The notes below the pieces were generated by a model that saw only the letters and a list, made by a program, of their open reading frames with translations, searched no databases and had not been told where the DNA came from. From assembly GCA_964347615.1 (NCBI GenBank), contig CAYFZO010000010.1:5975-69974 (forward strand): DNA of 64,000 nt, in the 5' to 3' direction. The DNA comes from CAYFZO01 sp964347615 (GTDB taxonomy: Bacteria > Pseudomonadota > Gammaproteobacteria > Poriferisulfidales > Oxydemutatoraceae). Below, in pieces: positions 44,259 to 55,770 of the stretch. The position numbers and the translations under genes are program-made. The first letter of the stretch is position 1. Each line of letters begins with the position of its first letter.

Positions 44259-44434
44259 TTCCTTCGACTTGTGCGGGGTCGGCTTGAGCACCGGTGCCGG
44301 CGGCCTGGTCATATCGCCTGCCGGTTGCGCGACCCGTCGTTGCCCAGGGGCGCAAGGTGCCGGCGCAAGGTGCCGCGGGGGGTGCAAGGGCAGGGCGCCG
44401 TGATGCGCCGGGCGGTCGCGGCGCGGATCCCGGG

Positions 44435-44776
44435 TTATCCCGGCGGCCAAGACAGGGGGCGCCCCGCAAGCAGATGAACGTGCAGATGGAAGACGCTTTG
44501 CCCGGCTTGCGCCCCGTTGTTGACGACCAGTCGGAAGTTCTCTTCGCAGCCGAGCTTGCGCGCAACCTCGACGGCCTTGAGCAGCAGGTGTCCGAGCATC
44601 GCCTGATCCTCGGCTTTGGCGTCGGCGATTTTCTCCAGCGGGCGTTTCGGAATCAGCAGCACGTGAATCGGCGCCTGCGGGACGACGTCCTTGAACGCGA
44701 GGCAGACGTCGTCCTCGTAGACGATGTCCGCCGGAATCTCACGCGAGAGTATCTTGCTGAAGATGGTGTCGGCCAC
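44435..44776 (-). CDS. HIT-family protein (HinT-like nucleoside phosphoramidase)
   Basis: 113 residues. The histidine triad is HLHVHLL, preceded by NNGAQAGQSVFH; IFSKILSREIPADIVYEDD is the classic N-terminus. HinT enzymes hydrolyse AMP-lysine-type phosphoramidates in the cytoplasm. It starts at ATG 44776 and is divergent from carA, with a ~118-bp spacer that should hold both promoters. Confidence 0.95.
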   Translation of the reverse strand: MADTIFSKILSREIPADIVYEDDVCLAFKDVVPQAPIHVLLIPKRPLEKIADAKAEDQAMLGHLLLKAVEVARKLGCEENFRLVVNNGAQAGQSVFHLHVHLLAGRPLSWPPG

Positions 44777-44894
44777 GTTCCAATCGAATCGGTTTTCGGC
44801 GTCCTTCGCCGGAGGTTTTCCCCCGGATTTTCCCGGAGAACGCGAGGCGTCATGATACCATTGCCCGGCGGTTCTTCCGCTTCATTCGGCAAAC

Positions 44895-46011
44895 ATGAGC
44901 AAGACGGCTTCCCTGCTCCTCGAAGACGGGACGGTTTTTCGGGGAATATCATTCGGCGCATCCGGCTTCAGCGTTGGCGAAGTGGTTTTCAACACCGCGA
45001 TGACCGGCTACCAGGAGATCCTCACCGACCCCTCGTACGCCCGCCAGATCGTCACCCTGACCTATCCCCATATCGGCAACACCGGCGCCAACGTTGAAGA
45101 CGAGGAGTCGCGCAGGATTTACGCGGCGGGTCTCATCGTGCGCGACTGTCCGGCGACCGCGAGCAACTGGCGTCTTGAAAGCGAGCTCGGCGAATATCTG
45201 AACAGGCAGGGCACCGTCGCCATCGCCGACGTCGACACCCGGCGGCTGACGCGGCATCTGCGCGAGCACGGCGCGAAGAACGGCGTGATTTACGACGAAG
45301 ATTGCTCCGAGGCGCAAGCCCGTGCCGCCCTCGAAGCGTTCACCGGGCTTGAAGGCGCCGACCTTGCGGCCGAAGTCAGCACCGCCGAGCCGTACCTCTG
45401 GAACGAAGGCGCGTGGCGCACCGAAGGCGGGTTCAACGCACCCTCGGTGAACGGCCCGTCGGTCGTCGCCTACGACTTCGGCGTCAAACGCAACATCCTG
45501 AGGATCTTCGCCGACGCGGGCTGCGGGGTGACGGTCGTGCCCGCCAGGACGCCGGCCGATGCCGTGCTCGAGAAGAAACCCGACGGCGTGTTCCTGTCGA
45601 ACGGCCCCGGAGACCCCGCGCCTTGCGACTACGCGATCGACGCGATCCGACGCATCGTTGCCGCGGGCGTGCCGACGTTCGGTATCTGCCTGGGGCATCA
45701 GCTGCTCGGCCTCGCCTGCGGCGCGAAGACCGTGAAGATGAAGTTCGGTCACCACGGCGCCAACCATCCGGTGCTCGACCTCGACACCGGCCAAGTCCTG
45801 ATCACCAGCCAGAACCACGGCTTCTGCGTCGACGAAGCGAGCCTGCCGTCGTGTCTCAGGGCGACCCACCGCTCGCTGTTCGACGGCACCCTGCAGGGGA
45901 TGCGCCACGCCGACAAGCCCGCGCTGAGCTTCCAGGGTCATCCCGAAGCGAGCCCCGGCCCTCACGACGTCCGCCCGCTGTTTTCGTCCTTTATCGGGAT
46001 GATGCGCACCC

Positions 46012-46019
<8 letters not shown>
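44895..46019 (+). CDS. carA: Carbamoyl-phosphate synthase small subunit
   Basis: Glutamine amidotransferase subunit that supplies ammonia to CarB for arginine and pyrimidine synthesis. 374 residues. The N-terminal domain (LLLEDGTVFRG; NTAMTGYQEILTDPSY) is followed by a class I glutaminase with nucleophile GICLGHQLLGLA and the His/Glu pair in GHPEASPGPHD. It starts at ATG 44895 and overlaps carB by 8 bp. Confidence 0.97.
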
Positions 46020-49329
<3,310 letters not shown>

Positions 49330-49342
49330 GCGGCGGTTCTGC

Positions 49343-49348
49343 TATAAC
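49343..49348 (+). promoter_or_regulatory. Putative extended -10 promoter of greA
   Basis: TGCTATAAC fits the extended -10 pattern (TG, one base, TATAAC), about 94 bp before the greA ATG. A possible -35 (TTGGGT, 49318-49323) is 19 bp away, longer than ideal. Confidence 0.5.
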
Positions 49349-49441
49349 AATGCCCTTGCAGGCAACTCAACTTCACCGATCGGGAGATGAGCGGAGGAGC
49401 GGACTGGGGGGCGAAGCGGGGAGCGAACCGGAGAGTAAACG

Positions 49442-49918
49442 ATGGAACGGGTGTTGATGACCGTGGTCGGTGCGGAACAGCTGCGCGCCGAACTCGAGAA
49501 GCTGAAGAACAAGGAGCGTCCGCGCATCGTGCAGGCGATCGCCGAGGCCAGGGAGCACGGCGACCTCAAGGAGAACGCCGAATACCATGCCGCGCGCGAG
49601 CAGCAAGGCTTCATCGAAGGGCGGATCATAGAGATCGAGAGCAAGCTGTCGCTCGCCGAGATCATCGACGTCACCAAGATCAACGCCGACGGCAAGGTCG
49701 TGTTCGGCGCGACCGTCACGCTGTTCGACGAGGAATCGGAACTCGAGATGAGCTGCCGCATCGTCGGCGAGGACGAAGCCGACGTCCCGGCGGGGCTGTT
49801 CTTCTACGCTTCGCCGATCGCCCGCGCGGTCATCGGCAAGACCGTCGGCGACGTCGCCGTCGTCGAGACGCCGAACGGCAAGCGCAGCTACGAAATCCTG
49901 TTGATCGAGTACGTTTGA
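49442..49918 (+). CDS. greA: Transcription elongation factor GreA
   Basis: 158 residues. The coiled-coil finger carries ARENGDLKENAEYHAAREQQ-type residues (here REHGDLKENAEYHAAREQQ, with the acidic tip), and the FKBP-like C-terminal domain ends SYEILLIEYV. GreA rescues backtracked RNA polymerase by stimulating transcript cleavage. The last 132 bp plus TGAGGGG are exactly repeated at 54759-54897 on the far side of a restriction island, so the gene end marks an insertion point. Confidence 0.97.
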   Translation: MERVLMTVVGAEQLRAELEKLKNKERPRIVQAIAEAREHGDLKENAEYHAAREQQGFIEGRIIEIESKLSLAEIIDVTKINADGKVVFGATVTLFDEESELEMSCRIVGEDEADVPAGLFFYASPIARAVIGKTVGDVAVVETPNGKRSYEILLIEYV

Positions 49919-49922
49919 GGGG
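49784..49922 (+). repeat. Direct repeat, left copy: 3' end of greA (139 bp)
   Basis: Identical over 139 bp to 54759-54897. The repeat runs from GTCCCGG inside greA to four G residues after the stop. The two copies bracket 4.8 kb with the restriction-modification genes. Confidence 0.92.
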
Positions 49923-50105
49923 TAGGGTGCCGTACGCTCGATCTAGACGGTTCCTCTGCCCCCCATCAGCGATCAGGCCGGAGGACGGCAGCCCCTCCGG
50001 GTCGGCAGATGACGGCGTCCTCACGCCATACGCCGCTCGTCCGCTTCGCTTTCAATTCACTTCGATACTTGTCTCTCATCGCTATCACGTATCACTCGAA
50101 CGTCA

Positions 50106-51227
50106 TTAAATCTCTTGCTCGTCAGAGTCTTCTGAGGTGAGAAGCGGGCATCCCGCCCAAGCGCTTTCCAAGGTATCCATATCCGTCATTACTCGCGGAA
50201 AACCGCGACCTATACTCGGCAGTTGTTCCGCTAATTCAATGAGCGGTTCATATCCATCTTGTCCTGGGAACAGCAGCATATAGTCGAAGACTCGAAGTTG
50301 ACGTTCCCGAAGCACCAGCACAGGCTGCGCGTCCGGATACTCCGCTCCTCTGGCCGCTCCGATTTCAATCTTGTGGTTTTTGTTGATTTCGCTGAACACG
50401 ATCGGGCGGACTTCCACGTCAGACCGGATTCCGTCGTCCGTAATTTGCGTAAGATAGACGCGTTGCGTTTGAAAGTCCGTCGTGCGGAAGTAATCCCGAA
50501 CGACGTCCGCGTTGAAATGCACCTGTGCCCAACGCTCGCCGGCTCGTGGCACCTGCGCAATCAGGACACGATCAAATCGCGCCGCGGGTGCCGCTCGACT
50601 CCCGGGTACAGGTGCCTTGCGTCGTCGGGGCCGTCGTCCGACGGCCACGCCGCCTGCTTGTCGTGCTCCCTCAATTGGCCGAACGAGGTTCCGCGCTGCT
50701 CGCTCAAGCACCTCGCCGTCGATTGACCGGATTTCGTCAGTGTGCCGTTCCAGGAATTCATCGAGCGCCGAAACGTCGATTTTCTCTTCACGATCAGCGG
50801 CAATGACGGTGTAGCTTTCATAATTCGTCATCAGCCCGCCGGGCGTCAGGTTTCCCGACCCGACAATGAGCGTCCGACTCCCGTTCGCGTAACTGAAGTC
50901 CGATAGCTTGGGATGGAACAGGCCGGCTGTTTCATTCCAGAACACTCTTGGCCTGAAACGTGCGTTTCCCTGTTCCAATTCCTGAAGACGCTCTAGCGTC
51001 GACCGATTGGTGACGGCGTCCAGTCCGACAAGAAAGTCAACTTCTCCACCCTGCCGCATGAAATCCTTCACGACGGGGTCCTCGATAAGATGATCGACTC
51101 CGTCCCGCGACGCGAACGCGTATACGCCACGCCACGATTTCGCATCGACGGCCGCTCGGATGATTGCTTCGTACAGGTACGTCGTCTCGGCGTACGTCGG
51201 GTCCTGCAGACAGAAACGAAATTCCAC
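50106..51227 (-). CDS. PLD-family nuclease, probable restriction endonuclease of the island
   Basis: 373 residues from GTG 51227. A phospholipase-D-type site is seen as FHPKLSDFSYANG, then LIVGSGNLTPGG (H-x-K plus G-S-x-N). BfiI and NgoFVII restriction enzymes use this fold. The C-terminal half is beta-rich with VYLTQITDDGIRSD and could be the recognition domain. A basic, low-complexity linker (RRPRRRKAPVPGSRAAPAA) separates them. It is the last gene of the operon, 45 bp after a methyltransferase, which supports a role as the cutting partner. Confidence 0.75.
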   Translation of the reverse strand: MEFRFCLQDPTYAETTYLYEAIIRAAVDAKSWRGVYAFASRDGVDHLIEDPVVKDFMRQGGEVDFLVGLDAVTNRSTLERLQELEQGNARFRPRVFWNETAGLFHPKLSDFSYANGSRTLIVGSGNLTPGGLMTNYESYTVIAADREEKIDVSALDEFLERHTDEIRSIDGEVLERAARNLVRPIEGARQAGGVAVGRRPRRRKAPVPGSRAAPAARFDRVLIAQVPRAGERWAQVHFNADVVRDYFRTTDFQTQRVYLTQITDDGIRSDVEVRPIVFSEINKNHKIEIGAARGAEYPDAQPVLVLRERQLRVFDYMLLFPGQDGYEPLIELAEQLPSIGRGFPRVMTDMDTLESAWAGCPLLTSEDSDEQEI

Positions 51228-51272
51228 GTGCCTACCCTAAGGAACTTGCCATGACTGCGACGAAGCCTGTAT

Positions 51273-52178
51273 CTACGCTTCGTCTTTGCCGAGACCGTTA
51301 CCGTTGGTGATTTGCTCTATGCCGGCCATCAGTGCGCGATAGGGTTTAACCTTCGGCCCTTTTGTCTTTCTTGGCGCCGGCTTCGCAAAAATCAGCACGT
51401 ACTCGTGGACGTTCTTGAACAGGAAATTCGGCGGATAAGGATAACTGCCGAAAATCGGGCGCTGTGCTCCGTAAGAGCCCCATTTGCCGCCTGTTCCATC
51501 CTTTGTCCAGATGATTTCGTTCACCATCACAAAACCGACGTCGCGCAACAAAACCGCAAAATCCGTCGCCAGAGGGAAAGTCAAAAGACCGTGATCCGTG
51601 TGCTGATTGACGTTCGCCGTAACCACGCAAATCTTCCGGCCCGGAGTCAGAACCCGGAAACATTCTTCAAAGACAGGGCGGGTGGTTTCGATAAAAGAAA
51701 CATAGTTCTCTATCTTTCCGAGATTGGTATTCGACCGCCCGTAGTTCGCCTTATTCCAGTACGGCGGGCTCGTCACCACAAGGCCGATACTGTCATCCTC
51801 GATGAAGCTCAAATCTCGGCTATCACCGCGCACGGCTTCAAGCGCCTCGAACTCCGAGTCGTGGCCGTTGTGAAGCTTTCGGCACTCCTTCTTGATCGTT
51901 TTCACGTACGTCGCATTCTGATCAACGCAAACGGCACGTCGCCCGATCGGGATTACCGCTCGGGCGGTCGTCCCCGTGCCCGCAAAAGGGTCAAGCACCG
52001 TTTCGCCGTAAAAGCTAAACATTTTCGCCAGCCGAAAGGGGATTTCCTCAGGGAACACGGCCGGGTGATCGTCCCTGCTCGTATTCGCGATCGCCCATAC
52101 GGTTTTCGTGTATTCCCGCCACTCTTCCTTGGTCAGCTTGCTCTTGTCTTTCACTTTCTGAGTGACGCGCTTCGTCAT
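51273..52178 (-). CDS. DNA methyltransferase, beta-class N4-cytosine/N6-adenine type
   Basis: 301 residues. The catalytic motif is TSPPYWNKANYG (TSPPY favours N4-cytosine, though adenine is possible), and the SAM motif FSFYGETVLDPFAGTGTTAR lies before it in the C-terminal-first order seen near residues 50-75. The end is basic. The ATG at 52178 overlaps the stop of the larger methyltransferase by 4 bp. It should protect host DNA from the PLD nuclease. Confidence 0.85.
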   Translation of the reverse strand: MTKRVTQKVKDKSKLTKEEWREYTKTVWAIANTSRDDHPAVFPEEIPFRLAKMFSFYGETVLDPFAGTGTTARAVIPIGRRAVCVDQNATYVKTIKKECRKLHNGHDSEFEALEAVRGDSRDLSFIEDDSIGLVVTSPPYWNKANYGRSNTNLGKIENYVSFIETTRPVFEECFRVLTPGRKICVVTANVNQHTDHGLLTFPLATDFAVLLRDVGFVMVNEIIWTKDGTGGKWGSYGAQRPIFGSYPYPPNFLFKNVHEYVLIFAKPAPRKTKGPKVKPYRALMAGIEQITNGNGLGKDEA

Positions 52179-54328
52179 TGCCTTGCCTCTTCCTCGTCGG
52201 TGTCACTGCCGGCGTAATCCCGGAGCCTGGCTGCTACGGTGTGCGCCGTGAATTGCTGAAGCTCGTCTACGAACCCATCATTCAGCCCCGCGACGGCAGC
52301 CAGCGCTTCATCTGCGCATCGCCGTATGCAGTCATGCCCGTGCGGAGAATACGCAAGCGAGGTACGCCCGCGATTGAGACTGACTGTCGGGTTGTCCTTG
52401 ATGGCTGACCAAAGCGCCGCGCCACTCTCACGAAGCCTGCCGGCTTGTTCTCCGCTCAATACGTCCAAGCCGAATGGAAACTCTGAGATGAAGCGTCTCG
52501 ATACGTGGAAACCGTCCCCGTGCGTGTGCCACCACCAGTAAGCCAGATGGCTTGTGAGGATGCCGAATACTGCAAATGCGTCTTGTGCGGACGCGCACTT
52601 GACGGCGTGCAACGGGTTTTCCGACGGCGTCAGCCTTTCGTCCAGCAATGCCCGCGGCGGCGGCAAAAACACGTTCAGGAAGTTGTAGGCCGTAGGTCCG
52701 ACAAACACCGTGCGGTCATCCGCTTCCGGCGCGTCAGCTAGGTTCAGTCTTTCCAGCCTCTGCACCGCTTGCCCAAGCCAGCTCCATCGTTCATTCAGCA
52801 CCTGCAATGCGGCTGCTTGGTACGCACCGTCAATCTTCGGTATACCGGCGCGAATGTCTCCGTCAAATTCGGTGAAGCGGATACCGCTGAAAATTTCCGC
52901 ACGGCTATCGCTTCGCCATTTTCGCAACGGCCCGCTTGCGAGCACTGCGTTTTTCTCCGACTTGTCCCTCGACCACAGGAGGATTGCGTTCCGTGTTTTT
53001 ACATCCTCGCCGAACAACGCGTGCGGCTCTCTGTCGAAAAATGCAAATCGCCAGTGACCTGCCGTTTCCTGCATCAATCTCCGCGCAGCCGTGAATTGGA
53101 CGCCAATGTTGCACGCCACGGAAAGCGGCAACACGAGCGCGCCGGCGCATTTCTCCTTGCTGGCCAGCCGCGTCATCTGCTCGATGAAAGCAAGGTAGAT
53201 TTCGGCGTTCGCTTGCGGTTTCGCCGCCAATGTCTTGAACACGCGCCCCAGCTCTCCGAGATCAGGGCGATCACCCAGATCCGCATACGGCGGATTGCCG
53301 ACGACCACCGTCGGTTCTCCTTTAAGGTCAGGAAACAATCTGGATATCGAGACCCGTTCTTCAACCCTTTCCGTTGTGTCACCGTCCTGTGGAACCGCGT
53401 TCGCAGGGTCGACGCGTAACGTGTCGATGCATCCGAAGTTCAACCGTAACCGACGCCACGTCGCTGCAGGGCTTTCCTGTGCCTCAGCTTCACCGGCCCG
53501 GATATCGGCCAGCAGCACAAACGCGGCTGCATCGAGCGGCCACGGGTCGATATCAACCCCGAAGAGGCATTCTGATGCCAGCGAAAACGCGCTCGCTTCA
53601 GGGTGACGTTCCCTGAGTTCTTTCAGCGCCGCTCTCAGGAACACGCCGGTTCCGCAAGCGGGGTCGAAAATTGTTGGTGCCGTCTTGCCGTCCGTCGAAT
53701 CCAAGCAACTCCTGACCATGTACTCCGCAACGTCCGCCGGCGTATAAAACACGCCCTCCGCGCGCTTTCGCTGTCGGGCTGCATGGGTTGCCGGATCACG
53801 TCGTACGCTCAACCTGCTTCCCGGCCCGTGTGGATCAAGAATGTACGGCAGCAGATCGTAGTAAGCGGACGCGTCGGCGTTCATCCGAAGGGTTTTTTCC
53901 GTGTGGGCTCTCGTGTGCGCGGGCAGCAAACCCGTGAGCGGGGCCGAACTCCCGCCGAAAAACCATTGCTCTGCGTCGGTTAACCCGGCGGTTGCCGGAA
54001 TAGCCCGTGTGGCGACGCCGACGACCCAGGTCGACACGATAGACCAGGCCGAGATTTCGGCATTCGTGCGGACCACGTCCGGCGCGGATTGCCAGCGCGG
54101 CGGCGACGGCAGCGCTTTCCGAATCTCGGCACAATTCTTGTTTGCAAGCGAGCTTGATACCGCTTCGACGGCGTGACGAATCGGCTCACCGTACTTTTCG
54201 GCGACGGTTGTCAGGACGTGGCCGCGGCGCGGAACGTCGAGACGAAGCTTCTCATCGACCGAATCAGCGGACGCGCCCCGCATCCAGAGCGTATCGTCCT
54301 CTATCGCTTTCAACGGCACTCCGGCCAA
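52175..54328 (-). CDS. Large N6-adenine DNA methyltransferase (Eco57I/HsdM-like)
   Basis: 717 residues from TTG 54328, which has an excellent GAAGGAG upstream. The TPADVAEYMV helix precedes SAM motif I FDPACGTGVFLRAAL (~220), and the catalytic motif is VVGNPPYADLGD (~330), an N6-adenine signature. The long C-terminal part resembles target-recognition regions of Eco57I-type enzymes. No nuclease motif is visible in the first 150 residues. Two methyltransferases with one nuclease suggest an asymmetric recognition site. Confidence 0.85.
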   Translation of the reverse strand: MAGVPLKAIEDDTLWMRGASADSVDEKLRLDVPRRGHVLTTVAEKYGEPIRHAVEAVSSSLANKNCAEIRKALPSPPRWQSAPDVVRTNAEISAWSIVSTWVVGVATRAIPATAGLTDAEQWFFGGSSAPLTGLLPAHTRAHTEKTLRMNADASAYYDLLPYILDPHGPGSRLSVRRDPATHAARQRKRAEGVFYTPADVAEYMVRSCLDSTDGKTAPTIFDPACGTGVFLRAALKELRERHPEASAFSLASECLFGVDIDPWPLDAAAFVLLADIRAGEAEAQESPAATWRRLRLNFGCIDTLRVDPANAVPQDGDTTERVEERVSISRLFPDLKGEPTVVVGNPPYADLGDRPDLGELGRVFKTLAAKPQANAEIYLAFIEQMTRLASKEKCAGALVLPLSVACNIGVQFTAARRLMQETAGHWRFAFFDREPHALFGEDVKTRNAILLWSRDKSEKNAVLASGPLRKWRSDSRAEIFSGIRFTEFDGDIRAGIPKIDGAYQAAALQVLNERWSWLGQAVQRLERLNLADAPEADDRTVFVGPTAYNFLNVFLPPPRALLDERLTPSENPLHAVKCASAQDAFAVFGILTSHLAYWWWHTHGDGFHVSRRFISEFPFGLDVLSGEQAGRLRESGAALWSAIKDNPTVSLNRGRTSLAYSPHGHDCIRRCADEALAAVAGLNDGFVDELQQFTAHTVAARLRDYAGSDTDEEEARQ

Positions 54329-54340
54329 CGTTTTTCTCCT

Positions 54341-54532
54341 TCAATAGCCAGTGCGGTTGTTCTCATCGGACAAACCCGGTTGCGTTTCCCCGCGTTTCTG
54401 CTGCACGTAATCCCGCGTGAACTCGCGGATCGTCTGGGCTGTTGGCCGGTCTTCGTTCCCGCAAAAGTCAACGAACGCATGCCGGAGATCTTCCTCGACC
54501 CTGACTTTGAGTGCGGCGTCTTTCCGAACCAT
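54341..54532 (-). CDS. Small ribbon-helix-helix-like regulator of the restriction operon
   Basis: 63 residues from ATG 54532 (MVRKDAALKVRVEEDLRHAF); a longer frame exists but would run through the inverted repeat upstream. A beta-strand of alternating residues (ALKVRVEEDL) followed by two helices (RHAFVDFCGNED; TAQTIREFTRDYVQQ) fits the RHH/CopG fold. It is the first gene of the operon, 12 bp before the large methyltransferase, and is preceded by an inverted repeat, as expected of an autoregulated control protein. Confidence 0.65.
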   Translation of the reverse strand: MVRKDAALKVRVEEDLRHAFVDFCGNEDRPTAQTIREFTRDYVQQKRGETQPGLSDENNRTGY

Positions 54533-54541
54533 GATTTGGAG

Positions 54542-54560
54542 TGTACCCTTTACAGGTACA
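54542..54560. promoter_or_regulatory. Inverted repeat TGTACC-N7-GGTACA, candidate operator of the restriction operon
   Basis: A perfect 6-bp inverted repeat with an inner TACA half-site lies 9 bp before the ATG of the RHH-like gene. Its position would let a bound dimer block transcription or ribosome access. Confidence 0.6.
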
Positions 54561-54677
54561 TTTGTGTATCTGTTTTTCGTGATTTGAGGTCCAAAACGGA
54601 TTTGGCGGGCGTCGCCGGTCGATGCCGCAGGACGTCGCCACCGGCTAGGCAACGAGGGTAAGGTTAGGACGCGGGGC

Positions 54678-54701
54678 AGTCCTGATTGATTGATCAGGAC
54701 T
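54678..54701. repeat. Perfect 9-bp inverted repeat (AGTCCTGAT-N6-ATCAGGACT)
   Basis: It can form a stable hairpin, but no T-run follows in either direction, so it is not a standard terminator. It lies 57 bp inside the right greA-derived repeat and may be a recombination or transposon-end remnant. Confidence 0.6.
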
Positions 54702-54758
54702 GAGCACGTCTTTCAGATGCCCCTCAGTGCTCGGTGTCTTTCGGAGGATTCGGGTCGT

Positions 54759-54897
54759 GTCCCGGCGGGGCTGTTCTTCTACGCTTCGCCGATCGCCCGC
54801 GCGGTCATCGGCAAGACCGTCGGCGACGTCGCCGTCGTCGAGACGCCGAACGGCAAGCGCAGCTACGAAATCCTGTTGATCGAGTACGTTTGAGGGG
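54759..54897 (+). repeat. Direct repeat, right copy: orphan 3' end of greA (139 bp)
   Basis: Identical to 49784-49922. It codes for the last 44 residues of GreA but has no start of its own; the upstream in-frame codons (54690 onward) are unrelated. It marks the right edge of the restriction island. Confidence 0.92.
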
Positions 54898-54990
54898 CGG
54901 AACCGGCGGAACCAAGGGTGTTGCCGCGACAAGGCGAGGCGAGAGCGGCGAGACTCGGGGTCGCTTCGGCGCGATTTCAGCACCGTCTTG

Positions 54991-55770
54991 TCAGAGCAGG
55001 AGCCTCAGGCCAACCGTTCCCACCACGGTTTCGTATTCTTCGCCGTGTCTTTTGGCGATCGAGGATGTTTCACCGAACTTGCGTTCATACTTCACTTCAA
55101 AGTAAGGCGCGAAGTCGCGAGTGAGCTCGTAACGCGTCTGGATACCGAATTCGGCGTCGGTAAGCCCCGTGCCGACGTCAAGCTTGGAGACGTCCTGGAG
55201 GAAAAGGTTGGCTTCGACGTAAGGTTCGGCAATCAACCTCTGCGTGAACAGCAGGTGGGTCTCGTATCTCAATCTGGCGCTGACGTCGCCGTCCTCGCTC
55301 ACGAAAAGATGCGCCTCTGTTTCAAAGAAGTACGGCGCAAGCCCGTGAATCCCGATGATGCCGTAGGTCAGCGAGTCTGGTTGCGTATCGAGCCGGACAC
55401 CGATTTGAAGATCCCAGAACGTTGCGACGTTGCGGCTGTACATGCCCCAGAATTCGGCTTGTTCGGTTTCGTGGCCGACGATTTCACCTTCGGATTTTAG
55501 CCAAAGCTTGTTTTCATCGGTGCCGACCCAGCCGTCGACGTCCCAGTCCGTGAACTCTTCTCCGTCGTCGGTCCCGCCCGTGCCCGCCTCCAGATACAAG
55601 GCGTGAAAAACGCCGCTGCCGTGTATTTTGGCGGCATCGGCAGACACGCTCGAAGCGTTCGCCAGCAGGGCGGCAAGGAAGATATTAGCCGTGTGCTTAA
55701 TGACCGGCCCTCGAGTGGGCGTCTCCCGAATGCGCGTCGTGTCGCCCGTGCGTGTCCGGCTCGGCGTCAA
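54991..55770 (-). CDS. copB: Copper resistance protein B, outer-membrane
   Basis: The protein has a signal peptide (HTANIFLAALLANASSVSADA) followed by a CopB-type beta-barrel (ADGWVGTDENKLWLKSEGE-like region, RLRYETHLLFTQRLIAEPYVE, YELTRDFAPYFEVKYERKFG) and ends GLRLLL. CopB is thought to bind copper at the outer membrane with CopA. The Met/His-rich N-terminal region typical of longer CopB proteins is missing. The start is uncertain: TTG 55770 adds 22 basic residues and overlaps copA by 74 bp, whereas ATT 55701 would give a normal signal peptide and overlap only the copA stop. Confidence 0.85.
   Translation of the reverse strand: MTPSRTRTGDTTRIRETPTRGPVIKHTANIFLAALLANASSVSADAAKIHGSGVFHALYLEAGTGGTDDGEEFTDWDVDGWVGTDENKLWLKSEGEIVGHETEQAEFWGMYSRNVATFWDLQIGVRLDTQPDSLTYGIIGIHGLAPYFFETEAHLFVSEDGDVSARLRYETHLLFTQRLIAEPYVEANLFLQDVSKLDVGTGLTDAEFGIQTRYELTRDFAPYFEVKYERKFGETSSIAKRHGEEYETVVGTVGLRLLL

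Noticed and set aside
50106..54328. DISARM or BREX system
   Set aside because: There is no DUF1998 protein, helicase, PglZ or BrxC-type ATPase; only methyltransferases, PLD nuclease and a small regulator.
54690..54893. A separate small gene
   Set aside because: Its C-terminal two-thirds are the duplicated GreA end, and the rest has no support.
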